In this document: one piece after another, positions 1 to 12,466 of the stretch
Position numbering within the stretch: position 1 is the first letter of the stretch
Layout: each line of letters begins with the position of its first letter
Origin: Nemophila menziesii
Lineage: Eukaryota; Streptophyta; Magnoliopsida; Boraginales; Hydrophyllaceae
Length of the DNA: 64,000 nt
Assembly (NCBI GenBank): GCA_029959085.1
Contig: JARWIR010000018.1
Coordinates: 16,739,001 to 16,803,000, forward strand
Direction of reading: 5' to 3'
Program-made: the position numbers and the translations under genes
Notes under the pieces: generated by a model
The model's database searches: none
The model's input: only the letters and a program-made list of their open reading frames with translations
What the model was told of the DNA's origin: nothing

Positions 1-1320
1 TTGTTTATTGAAAAGATAATTAAGAAAGAAAAAAAATTACACTTAATCTGCTTTGATATTGTTTACAAAATTAGTAACAGGTTATATATATATATATATA
101 TATATATAACCCTCAATTTATTAAATCAAGTCACATAAACCTTATTTTATGAAAAATCTCTAAACTGGCTGGTGATAGAGCTAGGGTTTGGACAGTTGGG
201 GTGGATGTAGGGTTTCAACGATATTCAGTGGGTAAGATATTCAAGGTGGTGGAGGATGTCTAGTTCTTTTAGGCCCACTGGTAATGGTTAGTAAAGAAGC
301 TCCTCGGTGGTGGTTTGAATATGGGCGATGGCGTTGGATATTCGAAGAGTTTTGAATCAACTATGGTGGTGGATCTCCTTGGAGTTTTGAATTTGATGGT
401 GGCGGTTACTAGGTTTAGCTACTCTGTAACGATGGTTAGTATATATGGATAATATGGTGGTTACTAGATCAGATGAGGAAAAATCTTTGTAATAATGTTA
501 ATATTTTTTCTTCCACATCCGTTTATAGCATTTATTATTTTTCATTTTTTTAATCACATACAAAAAAAATGTTCCAAAAAATATATATAAAAAAATGTTA
601 ATAAAATTGCTTAATACGATTTCTATGTTAAGTTCCTTTTGTTTTTGTTTAGGTTTACGCTAGATAACATAATGTTTAGTAAAAAAATACGCTTAGTAAA
701 AAAATATGAATAATGAACATGTTATAGATTTTTTTAGCATGCTTAGAGATTTTTTGAGCATTTTCAAGGTTTTTTTGTGAACGGGCTTTGTGATTTTTTT
801 AGAAAGATCAGATTTTTTTTCATACTCAAAGATTTAATGCTAAGAGATTCGTAGACTAAGATATTTCATGCTCATATATTCACTGAGAACGTTTACTGCT
901 GCCTCCGATGGTGGTGTCAGTACTAGTGCACTGACAACATGGCAGGTGATCAGTGGATGACAGTGAATAACGACCGATGCTTAGTATTATTTTGCCACTT
1001 GTTTTTGTCTTTATATCGATTTTGTTTAATTTGAATGTATCTTACTATTTTTTCTATTGTATGGCCTCTAACAAGATTAAAAATATATTCTTTCTTCCTT
1101 GTTGGCGACCATATTAATTGTGAATCACATTGGGTAATGTCACTATTAATTCATTATAAGATTATAGATTTCAGTGTATATATTTGAGTAAAACATGTAT
1201 AAGAGTGGAAAATACTAAATGGTTTACACAACCTTTCAAACATGTTTTTGGTTAAGATCGTCAATATCCCAAAGCTATGGGGTTCTTCAAGGATATAAGT
1301 AACTCCAATGATAACGTGCA
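1..1320. other. AT-rich sequence without recognised gene
   Basis: No open reading frame of note and no homology that I recognise to the retrotransposons filling the rest of the window. Positions 180-480 are richer in G, with repeated GGTGGT and GGAGTTTTGAAT words; the rest is AT-rich with long T runs. It may be decayed repeat or host intergenic sequence. I see nothing functional in it. Confidence 0.5.
83..108. repeat. TA dinucleotide microsatellite
   Basis: Thirteen uninterrupted TA units. Ordinary simple-sequence repeat in AT-rich sequence. Confidence 0.95.
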
Positions 1321-1337
1321 CGAGTAGGTAATTTACA

Positions 1338-1715
1338 TCACACCCCTAAATATATTATAACATATTATAATAACAATTTAACCCCCTAACTATATGTTTT
1401 TTACAATGTTACCCCTAAGTATTTTTTATCATCAAATTAACCCCTAGATTTTTTATCTAGCAATTTGTCCCTTGAATTTAATTTGTTAACACTTTTGACC
1501 CTTAACTTTATGTTTTTTACAATGTTACCCCTAATATTTTTGTACTTTCTAATTTACCCCTAAGTTTATTTGATTATCAAATCGACCCTTACATTTTTTA
1601 TTATCAATTTTATCCCTAACTATTGATTTATTTTATTATAAATTGACCCCTAAATTTTATTTTATTGTATTTTGACCCTGTAACTAATAATGTAATTACT
1701 ATTTAACCTTAACTT
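1338..1715. repeat. Degenerate tandem repeat, about 30 bp period, CCCCTAA core
   Basis: About thirteen copies of a core like (A/G)ACCCCTAA recur near 1341, 1380, 1411, 1440, 1468, 1498, 1527, 1556, 1586, 1612, 1646, 1674 and 1705. The spacing is mostly 28-31 bp, with AT-rich filler between. The array stops at the point where Athila pol homology begins (1721). The core resembles the plant telomere repeat CCCTAAA, but the units are not contiguous telomere repeats. Origin unknown. Confidence 0.75.
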
Positions 1716-1720
1716 ATAAT

Positions 1721-4690
1721 GTTAGAGAGCCAGGGGAGATAATTCCTAAAAAACCATCTATTGAATCTCCCCTGAAATTAGAAGAAAAGCCACTTCCGAC
1801 ACACCTGAGGTATGCTTAATTAGGTACTAACACACTCTACATGTTATTGTTTTAGCTTCTTTAATAGACCTCCAAGAAGACAAACTATTGCATATACTAA
1901 GAGCTAACAAAGAAGCGATTAGTTGGACTATTGCTGACATCAAAGGTATTAGTCCCTCCTATTGCCAACACAAAATCATTTTGGACGATGAAAGTGCACG
2001 CTCAGCTGAAGGGAAAAGGATATTGATGCCAGCTATGAAGGAAGTGGTGAAAAAAGAGGTTATTAAATTACTAGATGCGGGAATCATTTAGCCCATAACT
2101 AGTAGCGAATGGGTGAGTCCAGTTCAATGCGTACCAAAGAAGGGTGGTATCACTACGATCTTAAATGAACAGAATGAAGCCATAACTTCAGGAACTGTTG
2201 TTGGTTGGAGAGTGTGTATGGAATATCGTATGTTGAATAAGACCACCAGAAAATATCACTTCCCTCTTCCATTTATAGATCATATGTTAGACAAGCTAGC
2301 TGGAAAAGAATATTATTGCTTTTTGGATGGATATTCAGGAGACAATCAGATATATGTAAATCCGAAAGACCAACAGAAGACAACCTTTACATGTCCTTTT
2401 GGTACCTCCACCTTCCAAAGGATGCCATTTGGATTATGTACCGCTCCTGCTACTTTCCAGAGATGTATTATGGCAATTTTCTAGGACATTATCGATGATT
2501 TTCTTGAGGTATTTATGGATGACTTTTCTGTGTTTGGTGATAAATTTGATGAGTGTTTACAGATCCTGGAGAAGGTGTTGATTAGATGCAAAAAGACTGA
2601 TTTGGTTTTGAACTGGGAGAAGTGTCATTTTATGGTTCGTGAGGGTATACTGTTGGGACACAAGTTTCAAATGCTGGTTTAGAAGTTGATCATGCTAAGA
2701 TTGAGGTAATCAAAACTCTTCCCCCTCCTATTTCTGTAAAAGAGGTAAGAAGCTTTTTAGGTCATGCTGGTTTTTACCGACGTTTCATTAAGGACTTCTC
2801 TAAAATCGCCAAGCCATTGTGTAACTTACTCGAAAAGGATGCCAAATTCCTTTTTGATGAAGTTTGCATGGTGGCATTTCAAGAGATCAAGGAAAAGCTT
2901 ATTTCTACACCTATTGTATTACCTCCTGATTGGAAGATCCTGTTTGAGGTTATGTGTGATGCTAGTGATCTTGTTATGGGTGTTGTTTTGGGTTAGAGAA
3001 AAGAAAAGGTATTTCATTCTATCTACTATGCTAGTACAACCTTCACAAGTGCTCAAATAAATTATACCATAACTGAGAAGGAGCTACTAGATGTTGTGTA
3101 TGCATTTGACAAATTTCGTTCCTATCTTCTTGGGGTGAAAGTTGTTGTTTTTACCGATCATTCAGTGATTAAATACCTTATGGAAAAGAAAGATGCGAAG
3201 CCGCGTTTGATCAGATGGGTGCTGTTATTGCAATAGCTTGACTTAGAGATTCGAGATTGAAAGGGTTAGGGTAATCAAGTGGCAGATCATTTGTCGCGTC
3301 TTGAAGGCTCCGGGTTTAATAGTGGACCAGAGTTGGTCAAAGAGGAGTATCCTGATGAAAGCTTATTTTCCATATATGAGGGTACTCCTTGGTATGCAGA
3401 CATCGCGAATCTTATTGTGAGTGGTAATTTTCCTCAAGGGGCCACTTCTCAAGAAAGAAAGAGACTAATTCATCGTGCTAAGCCATTCTTTTGGGAGAAT
3501 CCTTTCCTCTACAAGACACGTGGTGATCAAATGGTAAGAAGCATACATGAGAGTGATATTTTGTCAGTGGTTGCTAGTTGTCATGATTCAAATACGGAGG
3601 ACACTTCAAAGGTGATCGTACAGCTGCAAAGGTACTACAATCCGGTTTTATTGGCCTACTTTACATAAGGATTGTCATAAATATCTTAAGAAATGTCATA
3701 GATTCCAGTTTAATGTTAATATATCTAAGAGAGATGAGATGCCACGTAATGATGTTCTTGAAGTTGAGATATTCGATGTATGGGATATTGATTTCATGGG
3801 CCCCTTTGTACCATTTAATTAAAATCTTTAAATCCTATTAGTCGTTTTTTACGTGTCAAAATGGGTAGAGGTTGTATCTCTACCAACAAATGATTCGCGA
3901 GTGGTGATAAAGTTTTTGAAGTCACACATCTTCACTAGACATGGTACACCTAGAGTTATTATCAGCGATGGAGGTTCTCATTTCGTGAACAAATACTTGA
4001 AGGCAGTTTTAGAGATATATGGGGTGAGAAATCGTGTATCCACCACTTATCATCCACAATCCAATGTTCAAGTAGAGGGTCTCTAATCAAGAGGTCGAAT
4101 CTATCCTAGAGAAAACTGTTGGACCCACACGTAAAGATTGGTTAATGAAACTAGTTGATGCGTTGTGGGCATATCGTACTGCGTTTAAAACAAATGTTCG
4201 TGCATATCCGTATAGTATGGTTTATGGTAAGTCTTGTCACTTACCTCTTGAAATTGAATTAGGTTCATATTGGCTTATAGCGCAGTTGAATCCAGATCCT
4301 ACTTTAGCCGGTGAAAATCGTATGATGAAGTTGAATGAACTTGATGAGTTCCGATTACATTCCTATGAGAATGCTAAACTGTAAAAGGAAAATACAAAGA
4401 GATGGCATGATAATCGCATTCGCGCATAGAAGTATGAAGTTGGACAGAGGGTCCTGAAATACAACTCCAAGTTTAGTAATTATTCGGGCAAGTTAAGATC
4501 GAAGTGGTTCGGTCCTTACATTGCGACCAAAGTTACGCCTCATGGAGCTATAGAGATTGAACACCCAATCGAACACCGCACCTTCATGGTGAATGGTAAT
4601 CGATTGAAAATTTATCAGGGAGGCGAGGATATCAATCGCTTGGGAGATCCATATCCTGGGGAGGTAATTTACCTCCTTGAAGCTGCATAA
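1721..4690 (+). pseudogene. Athila-type pol (RT, RNase H, integrase), decayed; element P0
   Basis: The reading frame enters in the protease-RT linker (VREPGEI) and runs through the whole reverse transcriptase (VSPVQCVPKKGG near 2113; FMDD near 2511-2522), RNase H (CDASD near 2958, TEKELL near 3076, TDHS near 3157) and integrase (DIDFMGPF near 3787, ISDGGSHF near 3962, TTYHPQSN near 4041). It ends with the C-terminal SKWFGPY module near 4500 and a stop at 4688-4690. Stops and frameshifts occur throughout, for example near 2089, 2482, 2665, 2995 and 3235, and between 3667 and 3830. The gag and protease are missing upstream. In life this polyprotein would copy and integrate the element. The copy is clearly dead, but useful as a reference because its integrase is complete in length, unlike in A, B, C and M1. 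Confidence 0.93.
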
Positions 4691-4972
4691 AAGCGAGAGG
4701 TAACCCGTCGATCTTAGCGACATTAAAAAAAAGCCATTTCAATTGTATATTAGTTTATTGCTTTAATGTTTTTCAATTCCTAGTGTATATTATAAGTAAT
4801 TGTCGTGTCTTAGTGTTTATTTATAAGAAATGAGAAAGGTAGTGTGTTAAATGGTGTAGGAATTGAGTTTGGGGTGCGAAGGAACGAAAAAGAAAAAAAA
4901 TTTGCAGAGGTGACCGCCATACCTGGCGAAACCTCCGGTATACCGGCGGGAGAAAACCATGACACGGTTTTT
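4691..4972 (+). other. Post-pol spacer of P0 with one palindrome unit
   Basis: Homologous to the spacer downstream of pol in element A (40642-40935): both carry GCGAGAGGTA, GAATTGAGTTTGGGGTGC and a palindromic word. The perfect 12-bp palindrome CCGGTATACCGG lies at 4935-4946, preceded by the half-related CCGCCATACCTGGCG. Homology ends near 4970, where LINE sequence starts. Confidence 0.8.
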
Positions 4973-5816
4973 GAAATTAGGTACATTGTCATCGCATAAT
5001 TTGGGATGGCTTGCGCAACCGCTTTGATCAAAAGTTCTTTCCCCCGCCAGAACAAAGTTTGGCAACCCAATTGACAGAATTAGATAGAAGACTCCTTGAT
5101 GAAGTTAAGATTCTCATTTTCTGATCATTTTAGAGATTGCAAAATACCTAAATATTAGCCTAGGAATCTGCTGCTACCAATATTAAGGTAGTTAGAAATG
5201 TCATTACAAACTTCTTCTAGTGTTCTGTTACTAACTAGGATAGATGATTCATTGAAATCAATTATTTGTACAGAGGTTTGAGAATATGATGAGACTTTGT
5301 TTAAAATTTTTGATCTCATTTTCATTAATGTCGACGAAAAAAAGGGTGTGGTCCGTGGAAAGAAAATGAGTGAGATTAGGGAAGTTGCTTGAAATAGAAA
5401 TTCCACTAATGGTTCCTTCTCGACATTGAAATTTGATTAAACCAACAAGACCTTTTGTCATCATAGATAAAAGAAGGGTGAATTTGCGCAAACATGGAAG
5501 GAGATCGAGGATATGAAATTATATATCATGTCTCTCCTTTATCACATAATCTGATCTTTTTGAGAATCTCCATAAAAAAGTACCAATTAACCTGATCATA
5601 AGCTTTAGTCATATCAATTTTCACTACCACATAGTCTTTTTTCTACCTTATTTTTTACTTCAAAAAAAAAAAAATCTTAAGCGATTAAGATATTGTCGTG
5701 AATGCTCATTCCTATGATGAAAGATGATTATTTAGGACATATAATTTCATCCATCAAAGGCTTCAGTCTAAGAGCAAGAATTTTTACAATAATCTTGTAA
5801 CTGAAGTAATATGAAC
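4973..5816 (-). pseudogene. LINE/L1-type reverse transcriptase fragment
   Basis: Read on the minus strand, the conserved non-LTR RT blocks come in the right order: KILALRLKPLMDEII (near 5760), GMSIHDNILIA (near 5700), VVVKIDMTKAYDQVNW (near 5600), GLVGLIK (near 5450), a degenerate F.DDT block (near 5350) and RGKELLIKAVAQAIPNYAM (near 5000). Several frameshifts and stops separate them. Endonuclease, upstream domains and poly-A tail are absent; both ends abut LTR-element sequence. The assignment rests on block order and wording, which is typical of plant L1 elements. Confidence 0.88.
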
Positions 5817-7295
5817 CTATTGTGCAAATATGAACCTATTCTGCAAATAAGTAAATACGGGATATTCGTCTCCACGGGGATTTAAGTAGTTATTTTAATT
5901 CGTGTTCAATATTACTTTAGATTGTTTTGTATGTTTTGATTAAAAAGATAAGTGCGTAAGGTATTTTGTTATCTAACTGAATATAAATAAAATAAATAAT
6001 ATATAATTAAGCAAATAAGATAAAGAGTTACAAGTATGGACCTATCCTATTGAATTAATGATTCCTAAGAATAAGGGTGAACGGGAAATTTAGCAATACT
6101 CGGGACTTTATTATCTTCCTAACTCCCGTCAGGGTAGACTTAGGAAGCAATCATACGATATTACAAACCCGTCAGGGTGACTATAAGCTACTTTCAGATG
6201 GTTAAGAAATTTACCCAATTGTCCACGTGGTTAGTCAAGCCCACCAGGATCAATGACGAATACCACGTGTCTATATTCTAGTTCAGTAATTAAACCCCCC
6301 CCCCCTCCCGGATGATCGTCGCTACTAGAGAATAGACTAATTACTAAAACCTATCTCTAATTAGCTAAGTTATTGATAGTGAACAAGTACAATAATATTG
6401 TCAATGGAAATTAATTAAAAACCAAATTAAATTAAATACCAAAATCCCAGATTCAAATTAAAACAAAAAAAAGCAATAATCAACTATTCATATGATTACA
6501 ATCCTGAAGAGAAATTATGCATAATAAAACTATTGAATAAATAAGTTAGAAATACCTAATGGAAGAAATCGATCTAATACTAATTTACCAAAAGAATAAA
6601 GATGGAGAAGCGTAGAATTGATATAGTTAAGCTCTAGCTCTTGCTTCTCAATCTGATTGCTTCTATGATGATTTATGTATTTATATTAAGCTTAGGTAGC
6701 CAAGGGATGATTTTCTAAGATTATGAGTTGGTATATATAGGTGTTAGGTCGAAATATTGGAGTAGTGGCCAAGTAAAAGAGTCTAATCTAATTAAAATTT
6801 GTTTCCTAAAATATAGGATAGGATAAACACTGCTCACTGTTTTGGTCATATCTCCTTCGTTACTTATCATATTTTTCCGCACTTTATACGAACACGACCG
6901 TAATTCAAAGATACATTTGCTGGTAAAATATCTCAACCAAATTCGTAATTTATGTTTTGCCGTCTTTAAAACACTGGATAACTCATGGCATATTTACTTG
7001 GCAGCTTTACCTTTCCTAATTCAACTTTGTTTCCTTTTAACTTTTGATTTCAACTTGTATCTTCTTTCCTTAACTCCTCAATATTGGTTTGGCATCTAAT
7101 ATCATTAATTTACCTAAGAGTTTCACATTTAAAACACAAATTACACTAAAAATGCTCTAAAAGTAATAATTTTCTAAATCAAGATATGAAACTGGAATAT
7201 ATCAAATAATAGGGAAAACCCCTCAATTAAGCACATTGTACACCTAAAATGATGTCTCACGGATAGATTGGTTCATCACAAATAAGGAGACATCA
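5817..7295 (-). repeat. Divergent Athila-type LTR, left end missing (L1)
   Basis: Shares the LTR landmarks seen elsewhere: CCCGTCAGGGTAGACTTAGG and CCCGTCAGGGTGACTAT (6128-6185), a C-rich block, and the terminal hairpin TGATGTCTC...GAGACATCA closing at 7295. The edge that should begin TGGTGTC is absent where it meets the LINE. A run of eleven C at 6295-6305 marks the fourth CCCGTCA-type motif. Orientation is minus because internal 3' sequence lies to its right. Confidence 0.8.
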
Positions 7296-7694
7296 AGAAG
7301 TAAGTCTTGATCCCAAAGAAATGCACAACAAGTCTCATGAAGTCCTACTCAATAAATAATCCAAAAGGTACCATTCATTCATATAATCAACAAATGACAA
7401 CTGTATGACAAATTAGTTGGGACCTTTTCTACTTAGCTTGAAGTAGGGGCTGTAGGTTGTTCTTTGATCATCCCATCATGCTCAATGGCCCACCTAACTA
7501 CTTCCTTTTATCCAATAGTCACTCAACCAAATAACTAAGAATCTTGAGGTATTTTTGGCTATATCTTAGGTTTAGGGTAAGGTGTGATATGTTTAGATAA
7601 TTTAGAGTGAGCTCTCCTCACTAACAAAACAACTAATAACAGAAGAACTTGATTAAATGCTCGAAGATGTTCTCACTCATTCCCTTTTTGATGT
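7296..7694 (-). other. 3' internal non-coding remnant beside L1
   Basis: Aligns in order with the 3' non-coding region of M1 (12660-12960) and C (46850-47110): the block around GAATCTTGAGGTATTTTTGG and the conserved GAGTGAGCTCTCCTCACT segment near 7608. No ORF. It is cut off at 7695 by LTR L2, whose 5' end begins TGATGTCT. Confidence 0.7.
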
Positions 7695-9259
7695 TGATGT
7701 CTTATGTTTATAGGGTCACGAGATATCATTTTGTGGTGATTAGTGTATTTATTTTAGTTATTTATCCCTATTAATTGACTAGTATTGATTTATTTGCTAT
7801 TCTCGAATATTTAATTAGTTTTGGAGTTTTTATGCATAAACTGTGTGCTAAGTGTAAGCCCCTAGGTCCATAGACGATATGAGATCCCGAGATGATGTGA
7901 AGAAGTCGAAATTTCAAGTTCAACCCAAGTACAAACGATGGATGAGCTAAAAGTCAACTTAGGAGTAAAATGCAGTTTCCGGCAAAATATGAAAGTCAAC
8001 TTTATATAGTCACCATGAACATTTGATGAGGATTTTGACCAAACCATTGGGTCATGATTGTACTTTGAGTCAGGAACATGTGAGAGGAAGCGGTCCGTGA
8101 ATCGGAGTTAAGACGGAGGAGTTATGCGAGTTTTTCTAGAGTGACCCAAATCGGTCCAAAATTAATAAAAATGTATTTGCGCTACATTTGACCCGCCTAA
8201 GTGGGCCCACATGATCAAAAAAGTTTTTTACACTTTATACTTGAGTTTAGGAAGATAAAGGGAGTTACACTTCAGAATTTTGAAAGCTAACAACGCTTGG
8301 AGCATTGAGAAAGAAACAAGAACATAAGTCAACATCATCATTCCATCAATTCCTACCATAAATTAGTTCTGCTTTTATTGCAATTCTTAATATTTTTTCA
8401 TTCTTATCATTAATATGTCTCTTTTAAACCTTGTAATTCAGTTGTACATTATGAACTAATTTACATTAAAGCTTGATATTAAGGGAAAGAACCCTATTTT
8501 ATGATCATGTGATTGTTCGTTTGATTATGGGATAATATTTGTTTAAATGAATTGAAGAATATTTTTAATTTTCATATGCTTGTTTAATATTTCAATTTAA
8601 TTAATTTGGCCTGGTTTTTTGAATTTTTTAGTAGTTGAATCACATCCGGGAGGGGGAGAGGGGTTCAATCACAGAACGATTATATGAATGTCCGTTTAGT
8701 TTAGAACCGGGAGGTCAGATTTATTCATATAATTACAATAAGGGTAAAAGCTTAAACACTTGATAGTCAGTTAGGGTCACTCGGGATAGGTTACTAATTC
8801 TAGAGGGTAGCACCTATCTACTCTGGGGAGACTTACGTAGATACTATAATCCCAATTATTATATTCCCTTCAATTATCCCTTAAACAACAAACATTTTCA
8901 AGTCATAAATAGTGTTGAAACCAAAACATCTCAAGCTATCTCTCTCACATTTGCATAAGTTGTCATCTTGTTTAATTTTTAATTCTACCCATTCGAGTTA
9001 GTTTTAATTCGAAGTTTTACTTTTTGCATTCTAGTCCCTCTCTAGTATTTAAAACATAAAAAATTTAAACCCCGTAGCATCTTTTATATTTAGCTTTATT
9101 CAACTAATACCCACATACACTAAGAAAGTATAAAGTTAGCTCTATAGTCCTCGTGGAGAACGGCTTAAAAATATTACTACTTTATTACTTGGGACGACTC
9201 GTACACTTACGAGAGCCTTCCCCGAGTGTGGTTTTTATATCACGCCTCAAAGAACACCA
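7695..9259 (+). repeat. 5' LTR of element G0 (L2)
   Basis: Begins TGATGTCTTATG and ends AGAACACCA, followed directly by AGTTT and a tRNA-Asp primer binding site. The U5 end keeps the shared wording ATTACTTGGGACGACTCGTACACTT. The middle is only distantly similar to the other LTRs here (for example CATCCGGGAGGGGGAG near 8643 where others carry a CCCGTCA-type motif), so it is a separate family. No second LTR of this family is in the window. Confidence 0.82.
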
Positions 9260-9265
9260 AGTTTT

Positions 9266-9283
9266 TGGCGCCGCTGCCGGAGA
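9266..9283 (+). promoter_or_regulatory. Primer binding site, tRNA-Asp type (G0)
   Basis: TGGCGCCGCTGCCGG matches the complement of the tRNA-Asp 3' end used by Athila elements, seven bases after the LTR CA end. One base near the end (AGA for GGA) departs from the other PBS copies. Confidence 0.88.
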
Positions 9284-9379
9284 CTATTATGTTAATTTGT
9301 GTTTTTTTAATGTGTTGGAGTTTAGTTGTTTTACACTTAGTTTCTTTGTTTTTATCTCTTACAAGTCCTAATTTGGTGC

Positions 9380-10895
9380 ATGCTCTCGAATCCCGAGAGG
9401 CTGCTTTGAGCTCAACAAAATCGAGAGAGGGAAAGAAGAGAGCTAGAGGATATGGAACATGTGAATGCTCAAGTAAAATCATATGTTAATGGGAACCCAG
9501 TAGTCCCACCACAAGGGGTTGGTCCACCAGAGAATGAGGGCGTCAACCGAAATCAAGACCCTCCGAGATATCAACCACTATCGCATGATAAATGAGGTGC
9601 ATAAGTCTCACCAGGGGTAGTTCCTTGGTTTATGAACGCATAAGTAACAACCATTCTGTTTGCCACCACTTGGGATCTCCCAACTCGCTATTCAAGCTGT
9701 GAGATTCAAGCCAAACGTTGATATGATAAATCAATTTGCTAACTACAGTCATTATAGTGGGTCTTCTCGTGAAGATCATGTTCGTGCGATGCGAAAGTTC
9801 ATGAAAATTTGTGATGCGTACGTCACTCAAGGAGTTACTCATGAACAAGTGTACTACTTTATGTTCCCATTCTTCCTCACCGGAGGAGAAAGTGAGGGGT
9901 ACGATAAAAAACAAAACGAATTAATCAATAACTGGGACCAATTTTGAACTGCGTTCTTCGATAGGTACTACCCTCAGGGGGTGAGATTGAGTGGACAACT
10001 CGATTTGCTAGATTTTGTCAAGAACAAGGAGATACATTAGGAGCCGCTTGGACTCGTTTTGAATCATTGTTGAAGAAGTGTATGCTACATGGTATACACC
10101 AGAGTTGAAATTGGGTATGTTTTATAGGAGTTTGGATTTAACCTCCAAGGAGAATGCTGACACTCCGTGTCGATGAGGTTTCATGATGATAAGTGTGAAT
10201 CACGTGTTTGACATAATTTAGAGGATTGTGAAAAATGAGATGAGTTGGCAACCATAAAGAGCACCGCTTTAGTTTCTGAAAAGGTACTTTGAATTTAGAA
10301 ACTGAGACTGCTCTGAATGCTAATATTGTCTCTCTAGAGAATAAGGTAAAACAACTCTCCTTAAATACTAATCAAGTGAATGTGAATGTGGTACAAGAAC
10401 ATGAAGGGTGTCCTTGTTTTAGGGCATTAGATCATGTGTGGGAAGAGTGTTCTAATAGTACGGAGTTGGTATTTTTTGTGTCTAATCAAGGAAACCACCA
10501 TTCGGGTGGTCAAGGCTATGGTTAAAAAAATCGGAATCATCTTTGACTTCAATGGTGTAATCCTAAAGGGGTCGTAAGGAAAGGAACTAACTATCAAACG
10601 AGTCCTCAAAACCATTATCAAGGAGGTCCGAGCTATGGAGCCTAAGCTCCCCTAAATCCCGTGTATGATTTATATGCGGGGAATCTTGCTCAAAAGGCAC
10701 TATGTTCCAATCTACAAGAAGGTACAACTATTATTGATGAATTAACTGCTACTTTGAATAAATTCATGTTGTCATCTAGTGAGAAATTTCTTAATACCGA
10801 GGAGACGTTAAATTCTCACGGTGCAACTTTGAAAATCTTGCAACAAAAAATGACACAAATAAAAAAGTATCTTCAACAACTCCATCAAGGCCAAG
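9380..10895 (+). pseudogene. Athila-type gag of G0, interrupted by M1
   Basis: Starts ATG CTC TCG AAT at the place where the other elements begin gag. N-terminal basic/acidic stretch (NREREREE-like), then the capsid region (FKPNVDMINQF, REDHVRAMRKFMKICDAYV near 9780-9830) and FFDRYYPQGVRLS near 9955. The zinc knuckle near 10408-10450 has lost one cysteine: CPCFRALDHVWEEC instead of C-x2-C-x4-H-x4-C. Many stops and frameshifts. Closest by eye to the gag of element A. The frame runs straight into the LTR of M1 at 10896; the rest of G0 is not found on the far side. Confidence 0.88.
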
Positions 10896-12466
10896 TGGTG
10901 TCTCCTTGTGTGTTCTAAAACAACACACCTAAAAAGGTAAGACACGTAGCACAAGTGTACGGGTCGTCCAAGTAATATCCGGCAAACGATATTTCGATCT
11001 CACGGACGGAGAGATATGACTTTTGATGTTATGTAATAAGTTCGATTAATTGTTATATGATGCGGTAAATAAATGAGATAAATATTTGTTTTGGTTTTCG
11101 ACTAAGGACTAAAGTGAAAATAATATAAAATGCTAAATTACTAATTCAAATAAATGAGACACAAGTAAATAAATATGGGTGGACGCAAAGATTGAGAAAC
11201 AGAACTTGAGTTTCGCAAGGGTTTCACCTAAATCTATTAAATCAATCTTTCTGTTTAAGGGATGAAGCGGGATTAAGTACTAGCCGAAATTCTATAATCT
11301 CCTAACCCCCGTCAGGGTTGACTTATGAGCTATTCTTAGGTGTTACAAACCCCATCAGGGTGATTATAATCCACCTTCGAATGGTCAAGTATTCTACCCA
11401 ATTGGCTATAAGGTTAACTAAGCCCGCCAGGGTTAATAATTTCTACCTTACGTCTATTACCTAGTTCTGTAATAAAACCCCCCGTCAAGGCGATCACTTT
11501 GCCACTTAAGTGAATAGCTTAATTACTAATTCCTATAATTGATTCACGACTTCAAAGAGAGTAATTAAATGCAAAATAATAGTCAATACGAAATCACCCA
11601 ATTCAATTCAAATTATTCAATCCCAAATTCAAAAACATAAATTCAATAAATTGGGGCTCAACCCGTTAATGCGATTCTCAAGCACTTAAGGAATTTAGCT
11701 CATGCTAATGTTAAAAACTACTAAATTAAAATAAAAAGTGTTCATAATGAATTAAAAAAAATAGAAAAACCTAATTATAGGATTGATATGACTGATTGTT
11801 GGAAGAAATAATTCTCCAACTTCAACTTTCTCTCTCCTTTTTGCTTCTCTGACTTTTCCCAAGCGTTGTTTTTTCTCTAATGTGAATTGTATCTAAAACT
11901 GAAGTCTAAAGCCTTTTTATAGTGAGAAAAACGGACTGGGCTTTTAAAAAGAAGGATTGGGTTAATTAGAATAAAAACCCAATTCATTTAATGAAATCCC
12001 GTAACGGGTGTATAACTATTACTAAAACAGTTGTAACGTTTGTGTTCGGACTCGGAATCACTTCGTTCAACTTGGAAAATTTTCCTGACTTCAAGATCTT
12101 TCGACCTCATTTTGTGCTCCAAGGCTGAATCAGTGGTTAAGATTCTAAAAAACAGTGATTTATGACAGCATTCCAGATTCGTTCCCCACTAATTACTTCT
12201 TCGAATCAATTATTCTCTCCTTTGACTTCAACGCTCAATCTAAGACTTTAATTCCCGTTTCTTCTCCTTGTATTGGTACTCCATCAAATCATAAGCCTAA
12301 GAACTTTACACTAAAAACAAACGAATTAACGCACAAAAGCTCTAAAACATAAATAATCCAAATCCAAGAGAAGAAATCGCAATATAACCAAATAAGCTTA
12401 AAAGTCTAACAAATAATCACCTAATTTGATGTCTCCTAAGGGCATATAACAAAAAGGGAGACATCA
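10896..12466 (-). repeat. 3' LTR of M1
   Basis: On the plus strand it runs from TGGTGTCTCC to GGGAGACATCA, 1571 bp. Four spaced motifs CCCGTCAGGG/CCCATCAGGG/CCCGCCAGGG/CCCGTCAAGG lie at about 11306-11500. The first 26 bases are nearly identical to those of the 5' LTR at 27448. The end at 12466 is followed by the reverse complement of a polypurine tract. Confidence 0.92.

Noticed and set aside
1..1320. Possible host gene at the left edge
   Set aside because: No exon-like frame, splice pattern or known protein wording could be found.
1338..1715. Interstitial telomere repeat
   Set aside because: Cores are CCCCTAA and variants spaced by about 30 bp, not contiguous CCCTAAA units.
7862..8047. 61-codon minus-strand ORF
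   Set aside because: Lies inside LTR L2, antisense to it, and has no recognisable domain.
9153..9371. 72-codon plus-strand ORF across the G0 LTR end and PBS
   Set aside because: Runs through LTR, PBS and leader; no counterpart in the other elements.
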